Below are positions 55,121-63,021 of a stretch of DNA of 64,000 nucleotides, piece by piece (position 1 is the stretch's first letter; each line of letters begins with the position of its first letter). Position numbers and translations under genes: made by a program. The notes beneath the pieces are model-generated. The model did no database searches. It was not told the origin of the DNA and worked only from the letters and a program-made list of their open reading frames with translations. The stretch is from Cytophagales bacterium (lineage in GTDB: Bacteria > Bacteroidota > Bacteroidia > Cytophagales > Cyclobacteriaceae): positions 1-64,000 of the forward strand of contig JADBYK010000030.1 in assembly GCA_020403045.1 (NCBI GenBank), in the 5' to 3' direction.

Positions 55121-55597
55121 ATGCTTGTTAAGACCAAAAACTATCGCTTAGAAAAGAAAGACTATATCCGCATGGCGTTGCGAAACATCCTGCTTCAGCA
55201 ATGGTGGGTAAGTTTAATTGTGGTAGCCATCTGCCTTTTGTATTTGTGGATCCCAAGCATTTGGTGGTTCATTGGCGCATTTACAGCTGCGGGGTTGTAT
55301 TTACTTTTTTGGTGGATCCAATTTTACGGAGTCACGCAATTAGAGCAAGGCAAGATGCTTTTTGAGAGATTCTCGTATGAAATTACCAGTCAACAAATTG
55401 TGATGAAGTTGAATGCCCGTGAAGGCATGCCGATGAAGTGGGATCAAATCAAAAGTGCAAAGGTCACCAAAGAAGCATTTGTTCTTTTTGTTAATAAAGC
55501 GCAGTTAATTCACTTGCCATTCAAAATATTTACTACTGAAAACGAACGCAAGTTTTTAACGAGCATTTTGAAAAATAAAGGATTGTTGAAAGCGTAG
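55121..55597 (+). CDS. YcxB-like family membrane protein
   Basis: The 158-residue protein has two adjacent hydrophobic helices (about 28-47 and 49-66) and a C-terminal domain with FERFSYEITSQQIVMKL, PMKWDQIKSAKVTKEAFVLF and LPFKIFTTENERKFL, typical of YcxB-like proteins. Function is unknown. Confidence 0.8.
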   Translation: MLVKTKNYRLEKKDYIRMALRNILLQQWWVSLIVVAICLLYLWIPSIWWFIGAFTAAGLYLLFWWIQFYGVTQLEQGKMLFERFSYEITSQQIVMKLNAREGMPMKWDQIKSAKVTKEAFVLFVNKAQLIHLPFKIFTTENERKFLTSILKNKGLLKA

Positions 55598-55670
55598 TTG
55601 TTTTTGTACGTGTTCTTAAGCATCTGAACTTTCTCAAATTACTTACTTGACTTGCGCACCATCTGTTCTT

Positions 55671-55741
55671 TTGCCACGAATTCACTAATAGCACAAATTG
55701 AAGCCGAAAAAGTTCGTGTAAATTCGTGTATTCGTGGCTAA
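55671..55741. repeat. Intergenic inverted repeat (CCACGAATTCAC type)
   Basis: TGCCACGAATTCACTAATAG (from 55672) is matched in reverse orientation by AAATTCGTGTATTCGTGGC (to about 55738), with an intervening GCACAAATT/GTTCGTGT part. I recognise this 'CCACGAATTCACGAAT' type of inverted repeat as common between genes in Bacteroidota and other genomes. The rest of 55598-55826 holds no gene. Confidence 0.6.
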
Positions 55742-55826
55742 CTTTTTTAGTAGAGTTTAAAGCCAGTTACTTACTCTGGCTATATTTACATCACAGAAGA
55801 GTAATCTATGGAACTGCCATTCGAAA

Positions 55827-56060
55827 ATGACAACAACTACAACAGAAATTGAAATTACTGAAGTGAAGTTTGTCGGAAACAGTGCTATGCTGCTGTCTCT
55901 ATCTAACGACAGGACTTGTATTGTGCCGCTTGAGAAATTCAAGCAGATTGAGTCATTGACTCCATTGCAAAAAGAAGACTTTGAAATTATTGATGGCGAA
56001 AATCTTTCCTTTTTAGCACTTGACGAGGTTTATTCCATTCACGAACTAATTGGCATCTAA
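55827..56060 (+). CDS. DUF2442 family small protein
   Basis: The 77-residue protein matches DUF2442 (ITEVKFVGNSAMLLSLSNDR, VPLEKFKQIESLTPLQKEDFEI). DUF2442 proteins often pair with DUF4160 proteins and are suspected antitoxin-like partners. No DUF4160 gene is present immediately upstream or downstream, so this is an orphan. It ends inside the leader of the RidA gene. Confidence 0.75.
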   Translation: MTTTTTEIEITEVKFVGNSAMLLSLSNDRTCIVPLEKFKQIESLTPLQKEDFEIIDGENLSFLALDEVYSIHELIGI

Positions 56061-56091
56061 TGAACTTCTTTGGACACTTAAACAAATAGGT

Positions 56092-56613
56092 ATGAAAGTA
56101 TTAATCTTGAGCGTTGCTTTCCTTTTTAACTGGGCCCTTTGTACGGCTCAAAAGGTCGACTTCGATAAGAAGTTGAAAGACTTAAACATCGAACTCTTCA
56201 CGCCCGGCAAGCCCATTGCAAATTATGTGAAAGCCGTAAGAACGGGCAACTTACTTTACTTGTCAGGCCACGGCCCTACAAAAGCGGATGGCAGCAACAT
56301 CATTGGAAAAGTAGGCAAAGACTTAACCATCGAGCAGGGCTATGATGCAGCAAGGCAGACCGGGATTTCTCTTCTCTCTACGTTGAAATCCGAAATTGGT
56401 GATTTAAATAAAGTAAAGAGAATTGTGAAAGTCCTAGGCATGGTGAATTGCACCGAAACGTTTGGAGACCAACCGAAAGTGATCAATGGTTTTTCTGATT
56501 TGATGGTGGCCGTTTTTGGTGAGAAAGGAAAACACGCACGCTCTGCAGTGGGAATGTATGCACTACCCATGGGGATGGCCGTGGAGATTGAAATTATTGT
56601 AGAGCTCGAATAG
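56092..56613 (+). CDS. Exported RidA (YjgF/YER057c/UK114) family protein
   Basis: From the ATG at 56092 the protein has 173 residues with a signal peptide (1-20, LCTAQ). The Rid fold follows, with NLLYLSGHGPTKADGS, NLNKVKRIVKVLGMVN-like text, and the conserved Arg in HARSAVGMYALPMGMAVEIE. Classical RidA deaminates reactive imines in the cytoplasm; an exported form suggests another ligand or role. The longer TTG reading from 56050 is rejected because it would spoil the signal peptide. Confidence 0.85.
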   Translation: MKVLILSVAFLFNWALCTAQKVDFDKKLKDLNIELFTPGKPIANYVKAVRTGNLLYLSGHGPTKADGSNIIGKVGKDLTIEQGYDAARQTGISLLSTLKSEIGDLNKVKRIVKVLGMVNCTETFGDQPKVINGFSDLMVAVFGEKGKHARSAVGMYALPMGMAVEIEIIVELE

Positions 56614-56652
56614 GGTCGTGTAACAACAGCGTTTGTTGATCGTCTTGCTCAC

Positions 56653-57285
56653 ATGCTCGATTGGTTTTACGCACTCAGAAGGTTTCGATTTTTTAAGCTG
56701 GTGGTTATTTACTTGCGATACCTCATTGGTTTCGCCTTTGTGTTTGCATCCTTTATTAAAATTCAAGGAGAGCGATTCACAACGCTTCCAACCACCGAAC
56801 CGGTTGGATATTTTTTTGAAGCCATGTATCAAACTGGTTTTTATTGGAATTTTCTAGGTTGGAGTCAATTTATTGCCGGAACGTTGTTGATGACCCAACG
56901 TTTTGCAACAGTTGGAGCGATGGCTTTCTTCCCCATCATATTGAATGTTTTTATGATTACGAACGCCATTGATTTTGGCATGGGCACTCCTATTATTACA
57001 AGTCTCATGTTATTGGGAACCATTTTTTTACTCTTGTGGGATTATAAAAAATGGATTATTGTGTTTCAACGAGATCACACCATTAAAATCGATTTGACCA
57101 ACGAACCTGAAGATCTATTTATGAATGACCCAATTTGGGTAATTACAGGAATCTGGTTTGTGGTGCTGCTAATCCTTCCACGTGTGTTGCCTATCGGAAG
57201 TCCATTTACGTGGTCGGCTTTTTTTCCCTTAATTGGATTGCTGGCATTTGCTTATGCTATGATCAAATATCGGAAAATGAAATAG
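56653..57285 (+). CDS. DoxX-like membrane protein
   Basis: The 210-residue protein has about five hydrophobic helices, with a DoxX-like first half (RYLIGFAFVFASFIKIQGERF, FWNFLGWSQFIAGTLLM-type text, FFPIILNVFMITNAI). A final pair of helices spans about 158-205. The family has no clear activity; some members act in envelope redox or lipid steps. Confidence 0.65.
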   Translation: MLDWFYALRRFRFFKLVVIYLRYLIGFAFVFASFIKIQGERFTTLPTTEPVGYFFEAMYQTGFYWNFLGWSQFIAGTLLMTQRFATVGAMAFFPIILNVFMITNAIDFGMGTPIITSLMLLGTIFLLLWDYKKWIIVFQRDHTIKIDLTNEPEDLFMNDPIWVITGIWFVVLLILPRVLPIGSPFTWSAFFPLIGLLAFAYAMIKYRKMK

Positions 57286-57314
57286 CAACATTGATCAGTA
57301 CTATTTGTCAAACA

Positions 57315-58973
57315 CTAGGTTCTCCCTAAACGGCTACTCACTTTTTTCGCCTCATCAATTACCTCCTTCGGATAGTTGGCGAGTTCCAAAAGCTTAATGG
57401 CATTTCGAGTGGTCAGCGGACCGAATTTAAGTTGATGGTCGAAGTGCAGTTCCTTACTTTCCACCGTTTCAGTGAAATGATATAAATCGTATTCGGATGA
57501 AAGCATCTCGGCCAGCTCAATATCGTGTGTGGACACGATGACAATGTTATCTTTTCTGTTTAAGTAAGTGAGAATAGCTTTTGCCGCGCCAATTCGTTCT
57601 GCCGTGTTCGTGCCTTTGAAAACTTCATCCAATACAAATAGGTTCTGGTGCGAACTTTCGGCTTCCGTTAATAAAGAGGCCATGATTTTCACCTCCTGGA
57701 AATAATAGCTTTTGCCTTGAAACAAGTTGTCGTCAATGCGAATGGATGAAAATTGCTTGATAGGAGGGGAAACAAATTCATCTGCAAAACAAGTATAAAT
57801 GGTTTGTGCGAGTATGGAATTAATAGTGAGTGTTCGCAAGAAAGTCGATTTGCCAGACATATTGGAGCCGGTAATCAGAATACTCTTCCCATCAATGGTC
57901 AGATCATTTTTTACACATGCTTCAATCAGCGGATGGTAGATGCCTTGGGCGATAATTTTCTTTTTGGGAGTGGTAAGAGTAGGCTGGCATGTATTTAATG
58001 AACCTGCCCGAAGAGACAGGATTGAAATGGCCATATCAATATTTCCCACGTAGGTGAATAACTCGGAAATGGCTTCTTGTTTTTTTTCAAGTTCATGGAT
58101 AATTCGAAACAGGGATATGACTTCCACCAGGAAAAATATCTTGATGAGCTCGACAAAGTACAAACCGATCTGACTTAGCTCTGCCCCTAATCCATCATTA
58201 CCACTCAAGGAAATAAACCTGGATTTCCGCTGAAAGGATCGCAAGCTTGCAATGGCTTCTATCGCTTGCGCATTCGAAAAGAGCTTTCCTCTTTTTAGTA
58301 ATGCATTCGATACCTGGATTAATACGTTTAGCTGAGGGAAAGACCGGGTAAACTGAAAGGTGTTTCCCTTGTTCCAGTAGTGCACCAACATATTTGCCGT
58401 GAAGGGCACCATCATCAGAATGATACAAAACGGATAACTAAACGCCAGCAACGCCAGCACTAGTAACAACGCCAGATTTAAGTAAATAGCCCATAACCAC
58501 TTCGGTCTTTTTAATAAATCCCCACCCATCAATGAAGCGATGTGATAGGCATCGGTGTGGTTAAGTTTTAGTAGTTCGAATTGAACTTCTTCGCGCAGCC
58601 GCTCGTCTTTCTTGAAGGCGTCAATAAAAGGATCTAACGGACTATGCAATTGATCGGTAGGCTGCACGACTTTTGCATATAACACCTGCTGCCCTACACG
58701 ACTGGTTGTTCTGTCAATAAATGAAAACAAACTATAGAAGTCAATATCTTCTATCGTCTGCTCGGTAAGCCGGTGAAACGGATCACCTTGCGATAAATCT
58801 GAATACTTTTTAATTCTGTCGAAGTCGAATGGAACAGATTTAGGCTTCGCCCAATGGGCGCGGAGCTCTAACTTTTTCTTTTTTAGTCTTCTTTTGTTGA
58901 TGAGTCGGAGTATCAGTACAACCGAAACAAAAAGAATTGTTAGTAGAATGAGATATCCAATTTGTGGAGGCAT
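57315..58973 (-). CDS. Membrane-anchored MutS-like ATPase
   Basis: The 552-residue protein begins with a hydrophobic helix (7-26) and has two more at about 165-200. The C-terminal half is a MutS domain V ATPase: GSNMSGKSTFLRT (Lys375), NLFVLDEVFKGTNTAER (Walker B and the MutS-type signature), and VSTHDIELAEML. The mismatch-recognition domain of MutS and the nuclease domain of MutS2 are absent. Bacteroidota carry similar 'MutS-related' membrane proteins without known function. Its substrate may not be a mismatch at all. Confidence 0.8.
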   Translation of the reverse strand: MPPQIGYLILLTILFVSVVLILRLINKRRLKKKKLELRAHWAKPKSVPFDFDRIKKYSDLSQGDPFHRLTEQTIEDIDFYSLFSFIDRTTSRVGQQVLYAKVVQPTDQLHSPLDPFIDAFKKDERLREEVQFELLKLNHTDAYHIASLMGGDLLKRPKWLWAIYLNLALLLVLALLAFSYPFCIILMMVPFTANMLVHYWNKGNTFQFTRSFPQLNVLIQVSNALLKRGKLFSNAQAIEAIASLRSFQRKSRFISLSGNDGLGAELSQIGLYFVELIKIFFLVEVISLFRIIHELEKKQEAISELFTYVGNIDMAISILSLRAGSLNTCQPTLTTPKKKIIAQGIYHPLIEACVKNDLTIDGKSILITGSNMSGKSTFLRTLTINSILAQTIYTCFADEFVSPPIKQFSSIRIDDNLFQGKSYYFQEVKIMASLLTEAESSHQNLFVLDEVFKGTNTAERIGAAKAILTYLNRKDNIVIVSTHDIELAEMLSSEYDLYHFTETVESKELHFDHQLKFGPLTTRNAIKLLELANYPKEVIDEAKKVSSRLGRT

Positions 58974-58976
58974 GCG

Positions 58977-59849
58977 CTAGTCTACTTCCCTCCCCATCAC
59001 CCACTTCAACATTTCAAACCAATCCTGTCTGTCTAAATTGATGTCAACCGATTTGGCCGCTTCAGTGATTCGCTCTGGTTTGGTAGTGCCAAGGATGGGA
59101 AAAATATGGGAAGGATGTTTAAGCAACCAGGCTAATGCCAACTGACTATAAGAAGCATTGTACTTGGCGGCTTTTGCAAACCAAACACGTTCTTCAAAAT
59201 GGAGCTTTCCACCACCTAATGGTGACCAGGCCATTGCGCTTGTCCCATGCTTCAACATCAAGTCCAAATCCCCATTGAATAGTGGATCAATCCGCGAAAG
59301 TGAAATCTCTATTTGATTGGTGACTAAAGGGAATGGTAAGAAGTGTTGTAGCATTTCAAACTGTGAAGGCGTGAAATTGGAAACACCAAAGTGTAAGACC
59401 TTTCCCGCAGCTTTCAGCTTTACAAATGTTTCCGATACTTCATGTGGGTCCATAAGTGGATCGGGGCGATGAATTAAAAGCAAGTCAAGATGATCGGTAT
59501 GCAACATCTTTAATGAATTCTCAACCGACCAGGTGATATGCTCTTCTGATGTATCGTAATGTTTTACCCAGGTGGTGGGTCTTTTGGCTGAACTAAACTT
59601 GATGCCACACTTCGTGACAAGTTGAATCTTCTCTCGAAGGGACACGTCATTCTTCAAGGCATTGCCAAACAACTCTTCACAACTATGATCTCCATAAATA
59701 TCGGCATGGTCGAAAGTGGTGATGCCTTCATCTAGCGAAGTATGAATCAACCGCTCCACCGTTTCAGTAGACAACGTGTGCCACCGCCATACACCGGTGA
59801 TGATGCGCGAAAAACTTGGTCCTTTGGGATGAAGCGGTTGAACTATCAT
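58977..59849 (-). CDS. Aldo/keto reductase (YdhF-like oxidoreductase)
   Basis: The 290-residue TIM-barrel protein shows GITTFDHADIYGDHSCEELFG (38-58, catalytic Tyr), a Lys in VTKCGIKF, LLLIHRPDPLMDPHEV (about 123-138), and LHFGVSNFTPSQFEML. It uses NADPH to reduce carbonyls; the substrate is unknown. Its ATG overlaps the stop of the DUF5763 gene, so the two are co-translated. Confidence 0.88.
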   Translation of the reverse strand: MIVQPLHPKGPSFSRIITGVWRWHTLSTETVERLIHTSLDEGITTFDHADIYGDHSCEELFGNALKNDVSLREKIQLVTKCGIKFSSAKRPTTWVKHYDTSEEHITWSVENSLKMLHTDHLDLLLIHRPDPLMDPHEVSETFVKLKAAGKVLHFGVSNFTPSQFEMLQHFLPFPLVTNQIEISLSRIDPLFNGDLDLMLKHGTSAMAWSPLGGGKLHFEERVWFAKAAKYNASYSQLALAWLLKHPSHIFPILGTTKPERITEAAKSVDINLDRQDWFEMLKWVMGREVD

Positions 59850-60157
59850 GATTTATAGTGTTGAAAACATTTGCTGCTTTTGCTGGCCGTCATTCGTTTA
59901 CACCTTGTTCCATCTGCAGTCTTGCCACTACATTGAGCTACTTTGTCTTTCGTATGGTCGTCTGGTTTGCATACGCCACAAGGTCCTTTCCCTGCTTTCT
60001 TCGCTACGGCCAATGTCATGCCATCGGCATCGCCAGAAAGTTTACAATCAGCAGTGTGGTATTTTTCGCCTTTGGCCGAGGCATACACCGTTTGGCTGAA
60101 GCCATTGATGGCTAACCCAAAGAACAAGAATAAACTGAAAAGAATAGTCTTTTTCAT
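59846..60157 (-). CDS. Exported Cys-rich protein with DUF5763-like C-terminus
   Basis: The 103-residue protein has a signal peptide (1-21, NGFSQ). The middle (VYASAKGEKYHTADCKLSG to CGVCKP) resembles the Ada-type Cys segment found in many small exported proteins. The C-terminal QCSGKTADGTRCKRMTASKS and KCFQH form a C-x7-C-x10-C-x3-H cluster typical of DUF5763, probably a metal site. Function is unknown. Confidence 0.78.
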   Translation of the reverse strand: MKKTILFSLFLFFGLAINGFSQTVYASAKGEKYHTADCKLSGDADGMTLAVAKKAGKGPCGVCKPDDHTKDKVAQCSGKTADGTRCKRMTASKSSKCFQHYKS

Positions 60158-60166
60158 AATTTACAG

Positions 60167-60192
60167 GGGTTTGTGTTTAGCTTAACAAACCC
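60167..60192. promoter_or_regulatory. Inverted repeat between divergent DUF5763 and CGS-like genes
   Basis: GGGTTTGT (60167-60174) and ACAAACCC (60185-60192) are perfect arms around ten bases. No T-run follows, and it lies 10 bases before the DUF5763 start on the minus strand. It is a plausible operator. Confidence 0.4.
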
Positions 60193-60251
60193 AAGTTGTG
60201 ATTTTTTGAGGAAGAATAAAAATTGGTAGACCAATCAATACTGGCGAAAGT

Positions 60252-60259
60252 TAACTTTG
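60252..60259 (+). promoter_or_regulatory. Putative -7 promoter box of the CGS-like gene
   Basis: TAACTTTG matches TAnnTTTG; a TTGG at 60223 is a possible -33 element with a slightly long spacing. The TTG that would start a longer reading is this -33 element, so the ATG at 60277 is preferred. Confidence 0.5.
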
Positions 60260-60276
60260 AAAAAAGAGAAATTGAA

Positions 60277-61416
60277 ATGACGGCAGACTTAAAAAACATT
60301 TGTGCCCATGCAGGCGCCACACCAGATCCTTCAACGGGAGCTGTCACATCTCCACTTTATTTTTCATCTACATTTCATTATCCGCCCACAGGCGATTATC
60401 CAAGTGGGCATATTTATAGTCGCGAATCAAACCCAACACGCACCTCTCTTGAAACAATATTGGCGCAATTGGAACAAGGTGAAGATGCAGCCGCCTTCAG
60501 CAGCGGCAGCGCGGCCGCCAATGCTGTTTTTTTAAGTTTACGACCAAGCGATCATGTAATCATCAACTTTGATGCATATGCCGGGATTCGCACAATGCTT
60601 CGTGATATTTTTATACCATGGGGATTGCAAGTAACATTTGTTGACCTGAGTGATATCAGTAATTTAGCTAAATCGATTCAGCCAAACACCAAGTTGGTAT
60701 GGACTGAATCGCCCACCAATCCACAACTTCGAATTGTCGATTTGATTTCGGGGATCACCATTTGCAAGCAACATCATATCAAAGTAGCTGTCGATAATAC
60801 GTTTGCCACGCCCGCATTACAAAATCCAATAGTGCTGGGTGCAGATATTGTGATGCACAGCACCACCAAATATTTAGGTGGACATAGTGATATGACGGGA
60901 GGCGCGTTGATTACAGCAAGAAAAGATGAAATGTGGGAACGCATTCGTCACATTCAACACATACAAGGAGCGATACCGAGTCCATTTGATTGTTGGTTGT
61001 TGATGCGGGGCATTCGGAGTTTTGTTCCGCGCATGACGCAGCACTTGAGCAACGCAAAAGCAGTGGCACTATTTTTATCGACACATCCCAAAGTAGAAAA
61101 AGTATTGTATCCCGGATTGCCCACGCACACAGGCCACGAAGTAGCGAAAAAACAAATGAGCGATTTTGGGGCGATGATGTCGTTTTTAGTAAGAGGCACT
61201 AAAGAAGATGCTATCAAAATAGCTCAGCGCGTAAAAGTATTTACCAACGCCACCAGTTTGGGTGGCACGGAAAGTTTATTGGAGCATCGAAAGAGTGTAG
61301 AAGGCCCGGATTCACCTACACCGGATAATTTGATTAGACTAAGTGTGGGCTTAGAAGATAGTAATAGTTTGATTGCTGATCTAAAACAGGCATTGGGTGA
61401 TTTGATCAGCTTCTAG
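60277..61416 (+). CDS. Cys/Met metabolism PLP enzyme (cystathionine gamma-synthase-like)
   Basis: From the ATG at 60277 the protein has 379 residues. The PLP site is HSTTKYLGGHSDMTGG with Lys198. Other family marks are YSRESNPTRTSLETIL (about 45-60), SSGSAAANAVFLSL (about 74-87), and a final TSLGGTESLLEHRKS with LIRLSVGLED. These features do not separate cystathionine gamma-synthase, cystathionine gamma-lyase and methionine gamma-lyase. Its stop overlaps the tail of the decayed toxin gene on the other strand. Confidence 0.85.
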   Translation: MTADLKNICAHAGATPDPSTGAVTSPLYFSSTFHYPPTGDYPSGHIYSRESNPTRTSLETILAQLEQGEDAAAFSSGSAAANAVFLSLRPSDHVIINFDAYAGIRTMLRDIFIPWGLQVTFVDLSDISNLAKSIQPNTKLVWTESPTNPQLRIVDLISGITICKQHHIKVAVDNTFATPALQNPIVLGADIVMHSTTKYLGGHSDMTGGALITARKDEMWERIRHIQHIQGAIPSPFDCWLLMRGIRSFVPRMTQHLSNAKAVALFLSTHPKVEKVLYPGLPTHTGHEVAKKQMSDFGAMMSFLVRGTKEDAIKIAQRVKVFTNATSLGGTESLLEHRKSVEGPDSPTPDNLIRLSVGLEDSNSLIADLKQALGDLISF

Positions 61417-61702
61417 GAAGTTTTATGGGGTCTCGCTTATCATGAAAACACGAAAGTACTCTTACGGTATTGCTTGATTCATGAATAACGAAGTATAGAG
61501 AAAATGGGAACTTTCGAAGCTTTAAAGACCGTACATCTTTATATCGCAGTCTACATTATGGATTGACGGCTAACTGAGAGTAGCTATTTTTCAAAGACGC
61601 GACAAAATTTTGAGGGCGTTAGTACTATTTGCTGTGCAATAATTGATCGAATTTTCTATTTCTTTTTGAGCTCTCGGAGACACGATTACTTTTATAAACC
61701 AT
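61406..61702 (-). pseudogene. Inactivated RelE/ParE-type toxin gene
   Basis: The minus strand encodes, across three frames, a ParE/RelE-like toxin of about 98 residues. The parts read MVYK, then VIVSPRAQKEIENSINY, then FVASLKNSYSQLAVNP, then CRLRYKDVRSLKLRKFPF and HESSNTVRVLSCFHDKRDP. Three lesions break it: one extra A in the A-run after codon 4, one T missing in the T-run near 61620, and a TAA (probably from CAA) after AVNP. It begins inside the last codons of the antitoxin gene, as in a normal toxin-antitoxin operon, and ends just inside the convergent gene. Confidence 0.8.
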
Positions 61703-61922
61703 ATTTTTGGTTTAGTTGCCGAATAGACTCTTCTGAACTGACGTAGTCTTTCTCGTTTTCTTTCAATCTTTCATCTAAAATTTCTTTCATCTCAGGAGTT
61801 AGCTCCATATCATCTTCTTCCACGACTATTGTGATGGGCCTAGACTTAAATGTAGCCTTAATAGAGTCTAGTAAATCTGAGTTAACCTCTTCAGCCGAAT
61901 TCAAATGATATGTTGTATACAT
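61692..61922 (-). CDS. Putative antitoxin of a RelE/ParE-type module
   Basis: The 76-residue acidic protein has an antitoxin-like C-terminus (ELTPEMKEILDERLKENEKD, SSEESIRQLNQKYGL), like the Bacteroidota addiction-module components. It precedes the decayed ParE-like gene by an 11-base overlap. A 12-base palindrome (GTTTAATTAAAC, 61926-61937) lies just upstream and could be its operator. The reading frame is intact although the toxin is dead. Confidence 0.7.
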   Translation of the reverse strand: MYTTYHLNSAEEVNSDLLDSIKATFKSRPITIVVEEDDMELTPEMKEILDERLKENEKDYVSSEESIRQLNQKYGL

Positions 61923-62370
61923 ATGGTTTAATTAAACGCTTTCAAATTTAATGAAAGGTGAGAAGTTAACAAAGTGTTACAACGCGGCCGTTGGTTTCCA
62001 CCCTCCTGACAGCATGTACTAGAAGGCTATTGTGGGCATAAAGATTAAGCGCCATTGCTTACTCATCTCTACAAATGTTTTTTATGCTTTGGAGTTTTCG
62101 CAATTGGAAACATTGGCGAATATCCAAATTTTCTAAGATACCCCTTGCACTTTCTTGAAAGATTGCCCCCAACGGTAGGCTTTCGTAAAAACTGACCGAT
62201 GAAACTTGAGGCAATTTCTTGACTAGAATCAATTGCCCAGACAATACTCGCTTGATTTGGGTTAAGTAAAGAAGCGAATTCACTGAAGTTAACTCAAATC
62301 AATTCATTCTTTACATGATGAGTTCCAAATTTGAGCCATCAAAGAATTTATCATTTAAAACAAAAATTAT
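61923..62370. other. Region without a confident gene
   Basis: Apart from the palindrome GTTTAATTAAAC at 61926-61937, nothing clear is seen. A 74-codon minus-strand reading at 62059-62283 shows no recognisable domain. A second minus-strand frame over the same bases is also open for about 70 codons without an ATG (ending in GYSPMFPIAKTPKHKKHL), so a decayed gene is possible. Confidence 0.4.
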
Positions 62371-63021
62371 ATGATTAGCTCATCGTTCAAACACTCGTTG
62401 TTTATCTTTATCTTGATCGCGTTAGGAGGCGCTGCTTACGGGCAAAATGTAAAGAGGGATACTTCGTTTACATTTGCTGAAATTCGATTTGGTTACGGAG
62501 CGAATTATTTTGGAAAAGGTCTTTCTGAAGCGTATGATGCCGGAAACTTCAGTACTTCGGCCGGTTTGTTAGCGACATTAGCAGCTTACCACAAGTTTGA
62601 AAAAATCAAACATGTTGTTATAGGAATGAAATATAAATCGCTGGGAGCAGCGCCATCGAAGGGTGACAACGGCTACGAAATGTTCTTTAACTATTGGGGG
62701 GTTGCTGTTTCCGCGCGTTATTTTCCCTTCCAAAAATCGGCTCACCGAGGGCTATTTTTGCAAGCGGATTACTTTTTCATTACTCAGTTAACCCAAAAAT
62801 ATCGATCCACTGCAAATTTAGAATTCAATCATCAGTTTGCCATCGGCAGTGGCTATGCAGTGGGCATTGGCTATGCGTTGAACTTACCCAACAAAAAGAA
62901 AAATCGCATTACAATTGGAATTGAATATGAGCAGGACAGCCGAAAAGGTGAGGTGAGCAACATTGGGGACAAGACTTTTGCGAGTTCAAATTTGGGTTTT
63001 TTGGTTGGCTTTATTTTCTGA
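62371..63021 (+). CDS. Exported beta-barrel-like protein, unknown function
   Basis: The 216-residue protein has a signal peptide (1-24, AAYGQ) followed by alternating hydrophobic/aromatic strands (AEIRFGYGANYFGKG, GVAVSARYFPFQ, GLFLQADYFFITQL, AVGIGYALNLPNKK) and ends in a hydrophobic strand with a C-terminal Phe (GFLVGFIF), typical of small outer-membrane barrels. No family name is clear. It overlaps the convergent MATE gene end by 11 bases. Confidence 0.75.
   Translation: MISSSFKHSLFIFILIALGGAAYGQNVKRDTSFTFAEIRFGYGANYFGKGLSEAYDAGNFSTSAGLLATLAAYHKFEKIKHVVIGMKYKSLGAAPSKGDNGYEMFFNYWGVAVSARYFPFQKSAHRGLFLQADYFFITQLTQKYRSTANLEFNHQFAIGSGYAVGIGYALNLPNKKKNRITIGIEYEQDSRKGEVSNIGDKTFASSNLGFLVGFIF

Noticed and set aside
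62059..62283. 74-codon minus-strand reading
   Set aside because: No domain, no promoter, and another frame over the same bases looks equally protein-like; reported only as part of an unclear region.
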